From Geobacillus subterraneus (GTDB lineage: Bacteria > Bacillota > Bacilli > Bacillales > Anoxybacillaceae): a stretch of DNA of 64,000 nt. The translations under genes and the position numbers were made by a program. The notes under the pieces were generated by a model. It was not told the origin of the DNA. It saw nothing but the letters and a program-made list of their open reading frames with translations, and did not search any database. The stretch spans positions 682,001-746,000 of the forward strand of contig NZ_CP014342.1 of NCBI RefSeq assembly GCF_001618685.1, given 5' to 3'. Positions 1 to 9,455 of the stretch are shown piece after piece (the first letter of the stretch is position 1; each line of letters starts with the position of its first letter).

Positions 1-2
1 GC

Positions 3-182
3 CATCTCATCAAGTGTGATGAAACATTTGGCATCCGGCTCACGTCTTACCATAACGTCTATTTTTTGATAAAATTAATGGAGCAGGTGAGACAAGCGAT
101 TCGTGAAGATCGGCTCGCCGATTTTCGTGAGGAATTTTTCGAACGCTACGGCTTTAACAAGCCGAATGCGAAAAACTTTTAG
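3..182 (+). CDS. tgt: queuine tRNA-ribosyltransferase, C-terminal fragment
   Basis: The window opens inside a gene read in the frame starting at base 3 and ending at a TAG at 180-182. The last 59 residues contain [18 protein letters not shown] and end in [13 protein letters not shown], which resembles the C-terminal end of bacterial Tgt; the short conserved segment [16 protein letters not shown] is typical of the family tail. Tgt exchanges guanine 34 for a queuine precursor in tRNAs with GUN anticodons. The following gene is yajC, and a tgt-yajC-secDF order is usual in Bacillus, which supports the call. The catalytic domain lies outside the window. Confidence 0.88.
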   Translation, partial: HLIKCDETFGIRLTSYHNVYFLIKLMEQVRQAIREDRLADFREEFFERYGFNKPNAKNF

Positions 183-205
183 CCATCGGAAAGGAGGGGG
201 ATTGA

Positions 206-478
206 ATGAACGCGGCGATTGCGAATTTGTTGCCGATCGTGCTGTTTTTCGTCATTTTCTACTTTTTGCTCATTCGTCCGCAGCAAAAGCGGCAGCGTGC
301 CGTCCAGCAAATGCAGGCGAATTTGAAAAAAGGCGACAAAATCATCACGATTGGCGGTTTGCATGGCATCATCGACTCGGTCGATGAAGATAAAATCATC
401 ATCCGCGCGGGTGACGGCACACGGCTTACATACGACCGTTCCGCGGTGCGTGAAGTCGTGTCGGAAACTAAAGCATAA
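206..478 (+). CDS. yajC: Sec translocase accessory subunit YajC
   Basis: This 90-residue protein has one N-terminal membrane helix (about residues 7-23) followed at once by the family signature IRPQQKRQR and a small soluble domain with GDKIITIGGLHGIIDSV. YajC associates with SecDF and SecYEG at the membrane and assists protein export. It starts at an ATG 12 bases after a strong AAAGGAGGGGG ribosome site and follows tgt by 23 bases, so the two are probably co-transcribed. It is separated from secDF here by an oppositely oriented pair, as in B. subtilis. A strong hairpin at 516-550 ends the transcript. Confidence 0.95.
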   Translation: MNAAIANLLPIVLFFVIFYFLLIRPQQKRQRAVQQMQANLKKGDKIITIGGLHGIIDSVDEDKIIIRAGDGTRLTYDRSAVREVVSETKA

Positions 479-515
479 CCTGAATGAAAAGCCGTCAGCC
501 GATGGTGCTGGCGAC

Positions 516-550
516 AAAAGCGGCTGTTTCGCCCAGAAACAGCCGCTTTT
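516..550. terminator. bidirectional rho-independent terminator
   Basis: A perfect 15-bp inverted repeat (AAAAGCGGCTGTTTC, loop GCCCA, and its complement) lies between the convergent genes yajC and the TIGR04086 protein. Its arms begin with A and end with T runs, so it can terminate in both directions. Confidence 0.85.
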
Positions 551-566
551 GCATTGGGGCGCCCGC

Positions 567-950
567 TTATGCCCGCTCGCGGCGCGCCGGCGACAAATTG
601 ACCCCGACGATGCCGCCAAGGGCGGCGGCGACAAAAAAGACAAGATGGTACAGCCATTGTTCCGCTGTAAACGGCTTTTCGATGCCAAGAAATTGAAACA
701 AAAAGATGAGCGCTGTAAACAAGAGGCTGGTCAGTCCGCCGGCAAGCCATCCTTTCTCTTGGCTTTTCCCGCCGGCAACGATGCCGCCGATGAACATCGA
801 GATGACCGAGACAGCAAAAATCACCCATGTCAGCGATGATTCATGAATGTCCGTCCACTTAAGAAGCAACGAAAAAACGAAGCTAACAAGCGCCGCCAAC
901 ACGAAAATGGTGGCGACTCCATATACGAGTGCGTTGCCAAGCCGTGACAC
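567..950 (-). CDS. TIGR04086 (YrzE-type) membrane protein
   Basis: The 127-residue product is almost entirely hydrophobic and has four predicted membrane helices, beginning ALVYGVATIFVLAALVSFVF and including a glycine-rich third segment with GGIVAGGKSQEKGW. Length, topology and position between yajC and spoVB fit the TIGR04086 family (YrzE of B. subtilis), whose function is unknown. It is transcribed leftward, in the same direction as spoVB upstream of it, with 66 bases between them, and may share its transcript. No catalytic motif is visible. Confidence 0.75.
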   Translation of the reverse strand: MSRLGNALVYGVATIFVLAALVSFVFSLLLKWTDIHESSLTWVIFAVSVISMFIGGIVAGGKSQEKGWLAGGLTSLLFTALIFLFQFLGIEKPFTAEQWLYHLVFFVAAALGGIVGVNLSPARRERA

Positions 951-1016
951 TGTATTCCCCCCTGATCACAACCGTTTTACCGCTATATATATTCGTTGCC
1001 GGACATGTTTAGAAGT

Positions 1017-2579
1017 TTATTTTCGTCCGTTCTTCCGAGCGAGCCAATGAAGTCCCGGTAGATAGACGAGTTCTTCGCGCTTGATAAGCTGAAAAAACAA
1101 CAGGGAAGCCACATATAAAGCAATCGTTGCCGCTATAGCGAACAGCGTCCATAATGACGAAGGCATGGCCGCGGGCGGATAGCGGAAAAGCGCATAGCCG
1201 GCCGCACCGGCGGCGGCGATGGCAACGAGCGCTTTCGCATATTCGCGCGCGTTGATCGAAAAGGAGACGGCCTTGGCGACGGTGGCAAAGTGGAGAAGCG
1301 TCACAAGCACTGTGCCGATGGACGTCGCGAGCGCCGCTCCCATAATGCCTAAGCTCGGCCGCGAGGCAAGGACGAAGATGCACGCGAGTTTGACCGCCGC
1401 CCCGATCAAGCTGTTCGTCATGGCTGCATTTGCCAAGTCGAGCCCTTGCAACACCGCTTGGAGCGGACCTTGGAAATAATAAAATAAGAAAAACGGCGCC
1501 ATCACTTGAATAAAGATGGCCGCTTCGCTCGTTCCATACATCCACCGCATGAGCGGTTCGGCAAAAATGTAAAGGACGACGGCGGAAAGACCGCCGGTGA
1601 CAAGCGCCAGGCGCATCGCCTGGGTGATCCGGTATTCGACCAACAGCGGCTTGTTTTGCGCCATCGCCTCGCTAATGGCCGGCACAAGCGCTGTCGAGAG
1701 CGCGTACGTAATGAATGACGGCAAAGTGAGCAGCGGCAGCGCGTAGCCGACAAGCTGGCCGTACTGCTTCGTGGCGGCGGAGGCGGCCACGCCAGCCAGA
1801 GCTAAGCTGTTGGCGACGACGATCGGCTCGAAAAACCAAGAAAGCGAGCCGATCAAGCGGCCGCCGGTCGTCGGCAGGGCGATCCGCATGAGGCGGCCGA
1901 ACGTCTCTTTGCCGGCATGTACATAGCGGAAAAAGTTCGTCCGCAGGCGGATGGACTTTTTGAACTTAAATAAAAACAACAAGTACAGTAAGGCGGCCAG
2001 TTCGCCAAGGACGGAAGATGCCATGGCGCCGGCGGCGGCGTATTCGACGCCGTACGGCAGGAGCGGCCTTGTGCATAGAGCGATCAGGCTGATGCGGACG
2101 ATTTGTTCAATCAAAAGCGAGTAGGCGTACGGCTTCATTTGCTGGCGTCCTTGAAAATAGCCGCGCAACACCGAAGAAATCGCCACGATTGGCACGACCG
2201 GGGCGATGGCCATTAACGGGTAGTACGTGCGCGGGTCGGTGAACATCGTCCGCGAAAGCCACGGCGCTGCAACAATGAGCGCCGGCAGGAATACGAGACT
2301 CAGCACTCCGGTCGTCGTGAGCGACACGACAAGAATTTTTTTTACCCGTTGCCGGTCGCCGGCCGCTTCCGCTTCAGCGACAAGCTTGGAAATGGCGACA
2401 GGCAGGCCGATTTGGGTCGCCGTAATCGCTAACACGAGCGTCGGCACGGCCATCATGTACAGACCGACCCCCTCGTCGCCGATCATCCGAGCGACGACGA
2501 TGCGGTTGATGAAGCCGAGAATTTTTGTAATAAAACCGGCGGCGATTAAAATGATCGTCCCTTGCAAAAATTTGGACAT
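1017..2579 (-). CDS. spoVB: stage V sporulation protein B, MOP-superfamily flippase
   Basis: The 520-residue polytopic protein begins MSKFLQGTIILIAAGFITKI and carries about 14 membrane helices, as expected for the polysaccharide transporter (MOP/MATE-like) superfamily. SpoVB is needed for spore cortex peptidoglycan synthesis and is thought to flip lipid-linked precursors in the mother cell. The ATG at 2579 is preferred over an upstream in-frame start at 2774 because it is preceded by a GGCAGGGAAAG ribosome site, matches the family N-terminus, and the longer form would overlap the divergent comN. The C-terminus ends KNGRK. It is divergent from comN. Confidence 0.92.
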   Translation of the reverse strand: MSKFLQGTIILIAAGFITKILGFINRIVVARMIGDEGVGLYMMAVPTLVLAITATQIGLPVAISKLVAEAEAAGDRQRVKKILVVSLTTTGVLSLVFLPALIVAAPWLSRTMFTDPRTYYPLMAIAPVVPIVAISSVLRGYFQGRQQMKPYAYSLLIEQIVRISLIALCTRPLLPYGVEYAAAGAMASSVLGELAALLYLLFLFKFKKSIRLRTNFFRYVHAGKETFGRLMRIALPTTGGRLIGSLSWFFEPIVVANSLALAGVAASAATKQYGQLVGYALPLLTLPSFITYALSTALVPAISEAMAQNKPLLVEYRITQAMRLALVTGGLSAVVLYIFAEPLMRWMYGTSEAAIFIQVMAPFFLFYYFQGPLQAVLQGLDLANAAMTNSLIGAAVKLACIFVLASRPSLGIMGAALATSIGTVLVTLLHFATVAKAVSFSINAREYAKALVAIAAAGAAGYALFRYPPAAMPSSLWTLFAIAATIALYVASLLFFQLIKREELVYLPGLHWLARKNGRK

Positions 2580-2687
2580 TTTCTTTCCCTGCCTTCTCAA
2601 ATGCCTTAATCTTTTATACAATATATGCGAGACATATGGCCAAGCATGACAAGGATCATAGCTGGCATGGTGCGGGAGGGTGAGAGA

Positions 2688-2978
2688 ATGGAACGGGAGA
2701 GGCAGCTGCGCAAACAGCTCATGCCGGCGCTTGAATGCAAATATGACGAGTTCCGCCTGCTCGGCTACACGCAAGTGACGATCGACGGGCTATGGGAATA
2801 TTTGTGCGCCCGAAAGTGGAAAAACGCGCTGGCGGAAAAAAAACTGTACGAGCTTGTCAGCGACATTTTGTCGCTTTCGCCCGGGGAATACATGGCGTTT
2901 TTGACGAGGCGTTCATACGAACGGCAGCGGGCAGCTGGCGACGATGATTTGGAACGCGTTCTCAACGAATTGTTATAG
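2688..2978 (+). CDS. comN: post-transcriptional regulator ComN
   Basis: The 96-residue protein starts at ATG 2688 behind a GGGAGGG ribosome site; an in-frame start at 2625 would lack one. It is soluble and helical, with the segment VTIDGLWEYLCARKWK and an acidic tail ending in LERVLNELL, matching the YrzD/ComN family. In B. subtilis ComN acts post-transcriptionally on comE mRNA and is recruited to the division site through DivIVA. The target operon comEA-comEB-comEC is in this window at 60.5-63.9 kb. Position between spoVB and secDF agrees with B. subtilis. Confidence 0.8.
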   Translation: MERERQLRKQLMPALECKYDEFRLLGYTQVTIDGLWEYLCARKWKNALAEKKLYELVSDILSLSPGEYMAFLTRRSYERQRAAGDDDLERVLNELL

Positions 2979-3088
2979 CAAAAAATTGACACCCATGATC
3001 GGCTGGCCCATAATGAAAGTCGAAGCTGATGTGTGCAACGATGGCGCTGCCGGGCGCCAAGACGAATCGAAGGAGGATTTTAAAACGA

Positions 3089-5341
3089 ATGGTAAAACGA
3101 AGCCGCATCGTCGCGTTTTTTCTGCTCCTGCTCCTATTTGCCGGAGTGATCGGACCGACGATTCAAGGGATCGTACATAATATCAAGCTAGGCCTTGATT
3201 TGCAAGGCGGGTTTGAAGTGCTGTATGAGGTGAAGCCGGCGAAAAAAGGCGACCGCATTGACCAGGAAACGCTCCAAAGCACGGTCAGCGCCTTAAACAA
3301 GCGGATTAACGTCCTCGGCGTCAGCGAGCCGCGCGTTGACATCGAAGGCGAAAACCGCATCCGCGTTCAGCTCGCCGGGGTGAAAGACCAGAATGAGGCG
3401 CGCGAAATTTTGGCGACTCAAGCCAAGCTGACGTTTCGCGACGTGAATGACAACGTGCTCATGGACGGGAGCGACCTCGTCCAAGGCGGGGCGAAGCTGT
3501 CGTTTGATGAAAACGGCCGGCCGAGCGTCGCGATTAAGCTGAAAGACGCCGATAAGTTTCGCCAAGTGACGGAAAAAGTGTACAAGATGGGGCCGCCAAA
3601 CAACATTTTAGTCATTTGGCTTGACTTTGAAGAAGGGGTTGACTCGTACCGGAAAGAAGCAGGCAAGGCGGATCCGAAATTTATTTCCGCCGCCTCAGTC
3701 AACCAAGTATTCAACCAGACGGACGTGTCGATTGTCGGCAACTTTACGGTGAAAGAAGCGCAGCAGCTCGCCGACTTGCTCAACGCCGGCGCGCTTCCGG
3801 TTGAGCTGCATGAAATTTACTCGACGTCCGTCGGCGCCCAATTCGGGAAAAACGCCTTGCAAAAAACGGTGTTGGCCGGCATCATCGGAATCGCTGCCAT
3901 CTTCTTGTTTATGATTTGGTTTTACCGGCTGCCCGGCGTGATTGCCGTCATTACGCTATCGATGTACATTTATTTGATTTTGCTCTTGTTTGACTGGATG
4001 AACGGCGTTTTGACGCTGCCGGGCATCGCCGCCCTTATTTTAGGGGTTGGGATGGCGGTCGACGCCAACATTATTACGTATGAGCGGATCAAGGAAGAGC
4101 TGAAGCTTGGCAAATCGGTGCTGTCGGCGTTTCGCGCTGGCAACCGCGGTTCGTTTGCGACGATTTTTGATGCCAACATTACGACGATCATCGCCGGCGC
4201 TGTCTTGTTCATTTACGGGACAAGCTCAGTCAAAGGGTTTGCGACGATGCTCATCATCAGCATTGTCGCCAGCTTTGTCACCGCTGTCTACGGCACGCGC
4301 CTGCTGCTCGGGCTGCTTGTCTCAAGCCGCTGGCTTGATAAGAAACCGGAGTATTTTGGCGTGAAAAAATCGGAAATCTTAAACATCGCCGAAACGACCG
4401 ACGAGACGGAAGTGCCGACAAAGTTTGACCGCTGGGATTTTGTTAAGCATAGCAAAAAGTGTTTCCTTTTCTCCGGTGCGTTGACGATTGCCGGGGTCAT
4501 TTCACTTTTTGTCATGGGGCTCAACCTCGGCATCGATTTCACGAGCGGGACGCGCGTTGAAGTAACGAGCAGCCGTCCAATCGATGCCGATGAACTGAGC
4601 AGCTATTTTAAACGGCTTGGCCACGAACCGGAGGAGGTTGTTTTATCCGGCACGGATGGAAAGACAGGGGTTGTCCGTTTAATCGGTGTGCTCGATAAAC
4701 AGGAAATTGCCAAGTTAAAAGGCGAGTTGAAACAGATGTACGGATTTGAGCCAAACGTGAGCACTGTCTCGCCCATCGTCGGCAAGCAGCTTGCCCGCAA
4801 CGCGCTCATCGCCGTGCTCATTTCGTCGATTGGAATTATTCTTTATGTGACGATCCGCTTTGAATGGCGGATGGCGTTGGCTGCCATCATCGCTTTATTG
4901 CACGATGCGTTTTTCATCATTACCGTGTTCAGCTTGACGCGGCTTGAGGTCGATTTGACGTTTATCGCCGCCGTGTTGACGATCATCGGTTACTCGATCA
5001 ATGACACGATTGTTACGTTTGACCGTATTCGCGATCTCATGAAGAAGCGGAAAGTGAAAACGGTCGACGATCTGAAACATATCGTCAACCGGGCGTTGCA
5101 ACAAACGTTCACGCGCTCGATCAACACCGTATTGACGGTTTTGTTTACGGTAGTTGCCTTGCTTTTGTTTGGCAGCGAGGCGATTCGCAACTTCAACCTC
5201 GCCTTGCTCGTCGGCCTTGTGTGCGGCGTCTATTCTTCGCTCTTCATCGCTGCACAGCTGTGGGTCGTTTGGAAAGGAAATGCACTCAAAAAAGGCAAAG
5301 GGGCGAAAAAAGCTGCCCCGGAAGCCGAACCTCATCTATAA
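3089..5341 (+). CDS. secDF: protein translocase subunit SecDF (fused)
   Basis: This 750-residue protein joins SecD and SecF in one chain, as is usual in Bacilli. The SecD half has an N-terminal membrane helix, the IKLGLDLQGGFEVLYEV motif of the periplasm-facing domain and a membrane block beginning near residue 270 with the conserved LGVGMAVDANIITYERIKEE. The SecF half begins near residue 450 and holds GLNLGIDFTSGTRVEV and GYSINDTIVTFDRIRD. SecDF uses the proton gradient to pull preproteins out of SecYEG. The ATG at 3089 sits 12 bases after AAGGAGG and is preferred over 3029, which has no ribosome site. A terminator follows directly. Confidence 0.96.
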   Translation: MVKRSRIVAFFLLLLLFAGVIGPTIQGIVHNIKLGLDLQGGFEVLYEVKPAKKGDRIDQETLQSTVSALNKRINVLGVSEPRVDIEGENRIRVQLAGVKDQNEAREILATQAKLTFRDVNDNVLMDGSDLVQGGAKLSFDENGRPSVAIKLKDADKFRQVTEKVYKMGPPNNILVIWLDFEEGVDSYRKEAGKADPKFISAASVNQVFNQTDVSIVGNFTVKEAQQLADLLNAGALPVELHEIYSTSVGAQFGKNALQKTVLAGIIGIAAIFLFMIWFYRLPGVIAVITLSMYIYLILLLFDWMNGVLTLPGIAALILGVGMAVDANIITYERIKEELKLGKSVLSAFRAGNRGSFATIFDANITTIIAGAVLFIYGTSSVKGFATMLIISIVASFVTAVYGTRLLLGLLVSSRWLDKKPEYFGVKKSEILNIAETTDETEVPTKFDRWDFVKHSKKCFLFSGALTIAGVISLFVMGLNLGIDFTSGTRVEVTSSRPIDADELSSYFKRLGHEPEEVVLSGTDGKTGVVRLIGVLDKQEIAKLKGELKQMYGFEPNVSTVSPIVGKQLARNALIAVLISSIGIILYVTIRFEWRMALAAIIALLHDAFFIITVFSLTRLEVDLTFIAAVLTIIGYSINDTIVTFDRIRDLMKKRKVKTVDDLKHIVNRALQQTFTRSINTVLTVLFTVVALLLFGSEAIRNFNLALLVGLVCGVYSSLFIAAQLWVVWKGNALKKGKGAKKAAPEAEPHL

Positions 5342-5346
5342 TGGCC

Positions 5347-5385
5347 GCACCGGGAAAAGCGAACGCTTTTTTCCGGTGCTTTTTC
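5347..5385 (+). terminator. rho-independent terminator after secDF
   Basis: The arms GCACCGG and CCGGTGC at 5347-5379 enclose an internal AAGCG/CGCTT stem and are followed by TTTTTCTT. It starts five bases after the secDF stop. Confidence 0.8.
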
Positions 5386-5485
5386 TTTGCTGACGATGCT
5401 TACAACGGAAAATGGATACACTAATGGCCAGATGAAACATAGGCAGCTGCGACGCTGCTAGACATGAAAGTGGGGGAAGCTGGCC

Positions 5486-6388
5486 ATGGAAAACGAACAG
5501 CGATTCAGGCAGGCGAAAACAGCGGCGCTTGTCGGCATTGTCGGCAACATGGCGCTTGCCGCCGTCAAGGCGGTCGTTGGGGTGTGGAGCCAAAGCCAAG
5601 CGCTGATCGCTGATGCCGCCCATTCGGCGTCCGATGTCGCCGGGTCGTTCGCCGTTTGGGTCGGGCTGCGGGCCGCGGCGCGCCCTCCGGATGAAGACCA
5701 TCCGTACGGGCACGGAAAAGCGGAATCGATCGCTGCTATTATTGTGGCGGTCCTTTTGTTTCTTGTCGGGCTCGAGATCGGACGATCGGCGCTTATGTCG
5801 TTTTTCGCCCCGCTGTCGCCGCCGGGGATGGCGGCTGTTTATGTCCTGTTGGCATCGATCGTTGTCAAAGAAGCGATGTTTCGCTATAAATACCGGCTCG
5901 GGCAAAAGCTGAATAGCGATGCTTTGATCGTCAACGCCTACGAACATCGCTCTGACGTCTTTTCCTCGCTCGCTGCACTCATCGGCGTTGGTGCTGCCAT
6001 TCTTGGCGGAAAGTGGGAAATCGGCTGGCTCGTGTATGCCGACCCGCTCGCTGGGCTGGTTGTCGCCATCCTTGTTTTAAAAATGGCGTGGGAGCTTGGC
6101 CGGAAGTCGATCCATACGGCGATCGACCACGTGCTCCATGAAGAGGAACCCGACTATTTGCGGGAGGCGGTGCTGTCGGTTCCGGATGTGCGGCAAATTA
6201 ACGAGCTATACGCGCGCGAGCACGGTCATTACGTGATCGTCGATTTGAAGATCGCTGTTGATCCGCTGCTGACGGTCGAAGAAGGGCACCGGATCGGCAA
6301 AAAAGTGAAGGAAAAGCTGCTGACGCTTCCGCGCGTCCGCAACGTGATGGTCCATATCAATCCGTATGATCCGGAAAAAAAGACGTAA
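5486..6388 (+). CDS. cation diffusion facilitator (divalent metal efflux)
   Basis: The 300-residue protein has about six membrane helices followed by a cytoplasmic metal-binding domain of roughly 90 residues. The family signature is clear: LIADAAHSASDVAGSF in helix 2 (HxxxD type) and EHRSDVFSSLAALIG in helix 5 give the HD-HD type metal site, and DHPYGHGKAES follows helix 2-3. Such proteins export Zn, Mn, Fe or Co in exchange for protons. Manganese exporters MneP/MneS of B. subtilis are of this type, but the substrate cannot be read from sequence alone. It starts after GTGGGGGAAG and stands between secDF and recJ. Confidence 0.9.
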   Translation: MENEQRFRQAKTAALVGIVGNMALAAVKAVVGVWSQSQALIADAAHSASDVAGSFAVWVGLRAAARPPDEDHPYGHGKAESIAAIIVAVLLFLVGLEIGRSALMSFFAPLSPPGMAAVYVLLASIVVKEAMFRYKYRLGQKLNSDALIVNAYEHRSDVFSSLAALIGVGAAILGGKWEIGWLVYADPLAGLVVAILVLKMAWELGRKSIHTAIDHVLHEEEPDYLREAVLSVPDVRQINELYAREHGHYVIVDLKIAVDPLLTVEEGHRIGKKVKEKLLTLPRVRNVMVHINPYDPEKKT

Positions 6389-6393
6389 TGTCG

Positions 6394-6423
6394 TTGCCTG
6401 CCCTTTTCTCCTTTTTGTATAAT
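6394..6423 (+). promoter_or_regulatory. sigma-A promoter for recJ-apt
   Basis: TTGCCT at 6394-6399, an 18-base spacer and a consensus TATAAT at 6418-6423 form a good sigma-A promoter. Transcription would begin near 6430, which removes the AAGGAGA at 6424-6429 from the mRNA and helps decide the recJ start. Confidence 0.7.
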
Positions 6424-6445
6424 AAGGAGAGTTGAGGTGGGGGAC

Positions 6446-8803
6446 ATGTTAAAAGCGAAAACGCGTTGGGAAGTCAATCGCCCTGACGAACAGACGGTGA
6501 AGCGGCTGGCCGAGGAAGCCGGCATCGCGCCGTTGATGGCAAGGCTTCTTGTTCGCCGCGGCGTGCGGACGGCGGCGGAAGCGGCCGCGTTTCTCGATCC
6601 GCTCGGACAGCCGTTTCACGACCCGTTTTTGCTCGACGGGATGGAGCGGGCGATCCAGCGTTTAGAGCGGGCCATCGACGCCGGCGAACTTGTGCTTGTC
6701 TATGGCGACTATGATGCCGATGGCGTCTGCAGTACGTCGGTGATGGTGAGCGCTCTGAAAGAGGCGGGGGCGTCGGTTGAGTTCTACATTCCCAACCGCT
6801 TTACGGAAGGATACGGTCCGAATCTGACGGCATTTCGCGCCGCAAAAGAGCGGGGCGTTTCCGTGATTGTGACCGTCGACAACGGGATTGCCGCGGTCAA
6901 TGAAATCGCCGCCGCTAACGAGTGGGGGCTTGATGTCATTGTGACCGACCACCATGAACCCGGTCCGGTATTACCGGAGGCGTACGCGATCATTCATCCA
7001 AAAAAGCCGGGAAGTACATATCCGTTTCGCGATTTAGCCGGCGTCGGCGTCGCATTTAAGGTGGCCCACGCATTGCTTGGGCGGGTGCCGCGCCATCTGC
7101 TTGATTTGGTAGCGATCGGGACGATCGCCGACTTAGTGCCGCTCGTTGGAGAAAACCGCCTCCTTGCCGCGCAAGGGCTTGAGGCGCTGCGCAAAACGGA
7201 TCGCGCCGGGTTGCGTGCCCTTTGGCGGCAATGCCGCATTGATGCGGCGACAGTCAACGAGCAGACGGTCGGTTTTGCCATCGCGCCGCGGCTGAATGCG
7301 GCCGGCCGCCTCGGCGGTGCCGATCCGGCTGTGGCGCTGCTAATGACAGATGATGAGGACGAAGCGGCCCGATTGGCCCAAGAGATGGACGAGCTAAACC
7401 GTGAACGCCAGCAGCTTGTGGCGCAAATGGCGGAAGAAGCGGCGGAGATGGTGCGGCGCCAGTTTCCGCCTGAGGAGCATCGCGTTCTTGTTGTCGCCGG
7501 TGAAGGATGGAATCCGGGGGTTGTCGGCATCGTCGCCTCGAAGCTTGTTGAGCAGTTTTACCGTCCGGCAGTCGTGCTTTCGGCCGATCGGGAAAAAGGG
7601 ATCGCCAAAGGCTCGGCTCGCAGCATCCATAGCTTTGACCTTTTTTCCAGTCTGTCCCAATGTCGTGACATTTTGCCGCATTTTGGCGGCCATCCGATGG
7701 CGGCGGGAATGACCTTAGCGCTGGATGATGTGGAGGAATTGCGGGAGCGGTTGAATGATATCGCCGCTAGGACGTTGTCAGACGACGATTTTACGCCGCC
7801 GACGTTCATCGATGCTGCCTGCTCTGTTGCCGAACTGACGCTGTCGGCCGCACGAAGCTTTGAGCGGCTCGCCCCGTTTGGCGTCGGCAATCCGCGGCCG
7901 CTTCTGCTCATCGAGGAGGCGGCGGTTGAAACGATGCGGCGCGTCGGGGCGAACGGCGCCCATATGAAAGCCGTCTTTTCCCAAGACGGCGCAACGGTTG
8001 ATGCCATTGGCTTCGGCCTCGGACCGTTCTGCGAGGAAATCGCTCCAGGGGCGCGTGTGTCGGCCGTCGGAGAACTTACGGTGAACGAATGGAACGGGCT
8101 GGCGAAGCCGCAGCTGGCGTTGTGCGATGTAGCGGTGAGCGGCTGCCAGCTGTTTGATGCCCGCGGCTGCCGCGACGTCCGCCCGCTTCTTGAACGGCTG
8201 CCGAAAGAGAAGCGGCTGCTTGTCTTGTTTCGCCGCGAAACCGAAAATCGCTTGGATTTGGCGGCGTTTCGCGACGAACTTCATTATGTGCCAAGTGATG
8301 AAGAGGCGGGCGCCTTAGTGATTGACGGCCGCTATGTCGTGCTGCTTGACTTGCCGCCAAAGCTTGGCCGGCTCGCCGCCCTGCTCGGCAACGGGCAGCC
8401 GGAGCGCATTTACGCGGTGTTCGCACAGCCGGAAGCGCAGTTTTTCCGGACGTTTCCGACGCGCGACCATTTTAAATGGTTTTATGCTTTTTTGCATAAA
8501 TACCGTTCGTTTCCGCTCACCGAGCGGGGCGGGCAATTGGCGCGCGCCCGCGGCTGGACGGAAGAGACGGTTCATTTCATGGCGAAAGTGTTTTTAGAGC
8601 TTGAGTTTATTCGCGAACAAAACGGCGTCATCTCACTCGTCCGTACACCGGCGAAGCGCGATTTGCATGAGTCGCCGACATACCGACGCCGACGGGATGA
8701 ACTTGAGGTGGAACATCAGTTATTATATTCCACTTACGAGCAGTTGAAACGCTGTTTAACAGAAATGACACGTTCGCAAACGTACGAGGAGGCAAACGTA
8801 TAA
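6446..8803 (+). CDS. recJ: single-stranded-DNA exonuclease RecJ
   Basis: The 785-residue protein has the DHH-phosphoesterase motifs in order: [12 protein letters not shown] (motif I), VTVDNG (motif II), VTDHHEPG (motif III) and GTIADLVPL (motif IV), then the DHHA1 part with FGGHPMAAG and an OB-fold, and a C-terminal extension of about 220 residues seen in Bacillus RecJ. RecJ degrades single-stranded DNA 5' to 3' in recombination and mismatch repair. ATG 6446 is chosen over GTG 6437 because GAGGTGGGGG is the only ribosome site inside the predicted transcript. The stop overlaps the apt start (TAATG). Confidence 0.95.
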   Translation: MLKAKTRWEVNRPDEQTVKRLAEEAGIAPLMARLLVRRGVRTAAEAAAFLDPLGQPFHDPFLLDGMERAIQRLERAIDAGELVLVYGDYDADGVCSTSVMVSALKEAGASVEFYIPNRFTEGYGPNLTAFRAAKERGVSVIVTVDNGIAAVNEIAAANEWGLDVIVTDHHEPGPVLPEAYAIIHPKKPGSTYPFRDLAGVGVAFKVAHALLGRVPRHLLDLVAIGTIADLVPLVGENRLLAAQGLEALRKTDRAGLRALWRQCRIDAATVNEQTVGFAIAPRLNAAGRLGGADPAVALLMTDDEDEAARLAQEMDELNRERQQLVAQMAEEAAEMVRRQFPPEEHRVLVVAGEGWNPGVVGIVASKLVEQFYRPAVVLSADREKGIAKGSARSIHSFDLFSSLSQCRDILPHFGGHPMAAGMTLALDDVEELRERLNDIAARTLSDDDFTPPTFIDAACSVAELTLSAARSFERLAPFGVGNPRPLLLIEEAAVETMRRVGANGAHMKAVFSQDGATVDAIGFGLGPFCEEIAPGARVSAVGELTVNEWNGLAKPQLALCDVAVSGCQLFDARGCRDVRPLLERLPKEKRLLVLFRRETENRLDLAAFRDELHYVPSDEEAGALVIDGRYVVLLDLPPKLGRLAALLGNGQPERIYAVFAQPEAQFFRTFPTRDHFKWFYAFLHKYRSFPLTERGGQLARARGWTEETVHFMAKVFLELEFIREQNGVISLVRTPAKRDLHESPTYRRRRDELEVEHQLLYSTYEQLKRCLTEMTRSQTYEEANV

Positions 8804-9315
8804 TGGATTTGAAACAATATATTACGATTGTGCCTGATTTTCCGAAACCGGGGATCATGTTTAAAGACATTACGACGCTGATGGATAACGGAAAAGCGTA
8901 CAAATACGCGACCGACCAAATTGTTCAATATGCGCGCGAAAAGCAAATTGACATCGTTGTCGGACCGGAAGCGCGCGGCTTCATCATCGGCTGTCCGGTT
9001 GCCTATGCGCTTGGCGTCGGTTTTGCCCCGGTGCGCAAAGAAGGGAAATTGCCGCGCGAAGTCGTTCGCGTTGAATACGGATTGGAATATGGGACGGATG
9101 TGCTGACGATGCACAAAGATGCCATTAAACCGGGGCAGCGCGTCTTAATTACCGACGATTTGTTAGCAACGGGCGGCACGATGCGGGCGACGATCGATTT
9201 GGTCGAGCAATTGGGCGGAGTGGTGGCCGGCTTGGCGTTTTTAATCGAACTGACCGAGCTTGGCGGGCGCAAAAAATTGGAGGGGTATGATATTTTGGCG
9301 CTTATGCAGTTTTAA
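8803..9315 (+). CDS. apt: adenine phosphoribosyltransferase
   Basis: The 170-residue enzyme converts adenine and PRPP to AMP in purine salvage. It has the type I PRTase PRPP loop [13 protein letters not shown] (about residues 121-133), the N-terminal [14 protein letters not shown] of Apt and the GPEARGF element. The ATG overlaps the last base of the recJ stop codon, so it is translationally coupled to recJ. The recJ-apt-relA order is standard in Bacillaceae. Confidence 0.96.
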   Translation: MDLKQYITIVPDFPKPGIMFKDITTLMDNGKAYKYATDQIVQYAREKQIDIVVGPEARGFIIGCPVAYALGVGFAPVRKEGKLPREVVRVEYGLEYGTDVLTMHKDAIKPGQRVLITDDLLATGGTMRATIDLVEQLGGVVAGLAFLIELTELGGRKKLEGYDILALMQF

Positions 9316-9319
9316 ATAG

Positions 9320-9348
9320 TCGACATTGTTCGCTTCTTCCGCTACAAT
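9320..9348 (+). promoter_or_regulatory. sigma-A promoter for relA
   Basis: TCGACA (9320-9325), a 17-base spacer and TACAAT (9343-9348) make a near-consensus promoter just after the apt stop. The start would be near 9355, about 100 bases before relA, so relA has a leader that contains the hairpin at 9362-9377. Confidence 0.65.
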
Positions 9349-9357
9349 AGAGAAAAA

Positions 9358-9386
9358 AGGGGCACTCGCACGAGTGCTCTTTCTTA
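9358..9386. terminator. hairpin after apt, inside predicted relA leader
   Basis: GCACTC and GAGTGC flank GCAC at 9362-9377, with AAAAAAGGG before and TCTTTCTTATT after. It can act as the apt terminator in either direction, but it lies downstream of the predicted relA start site, so it could also attenuate relA. Confidence 0.55.
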
Positions 9387-9455
9387 TTAACGTCATCGAT
9401 GTTTACGCCTTGGCGCGTGAATTTTATTTTATGGAATTAAAGGTGATCCAACTAT

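Noticed and set aside
259-828. Long minus-strand frames over yajC and the intergenic terminator
   Set aside because: No ribosome site, composition unlike protein, and they cross a clear terminator; the GC-rich coding strands generate many such antisense frames.
9361-9380. Possible operator palindrome GCACTCGCACGAGTGC
   Set aside because: The flanking A and T runs and its place after apt make a terminator a simpler explanation than a repressor site.
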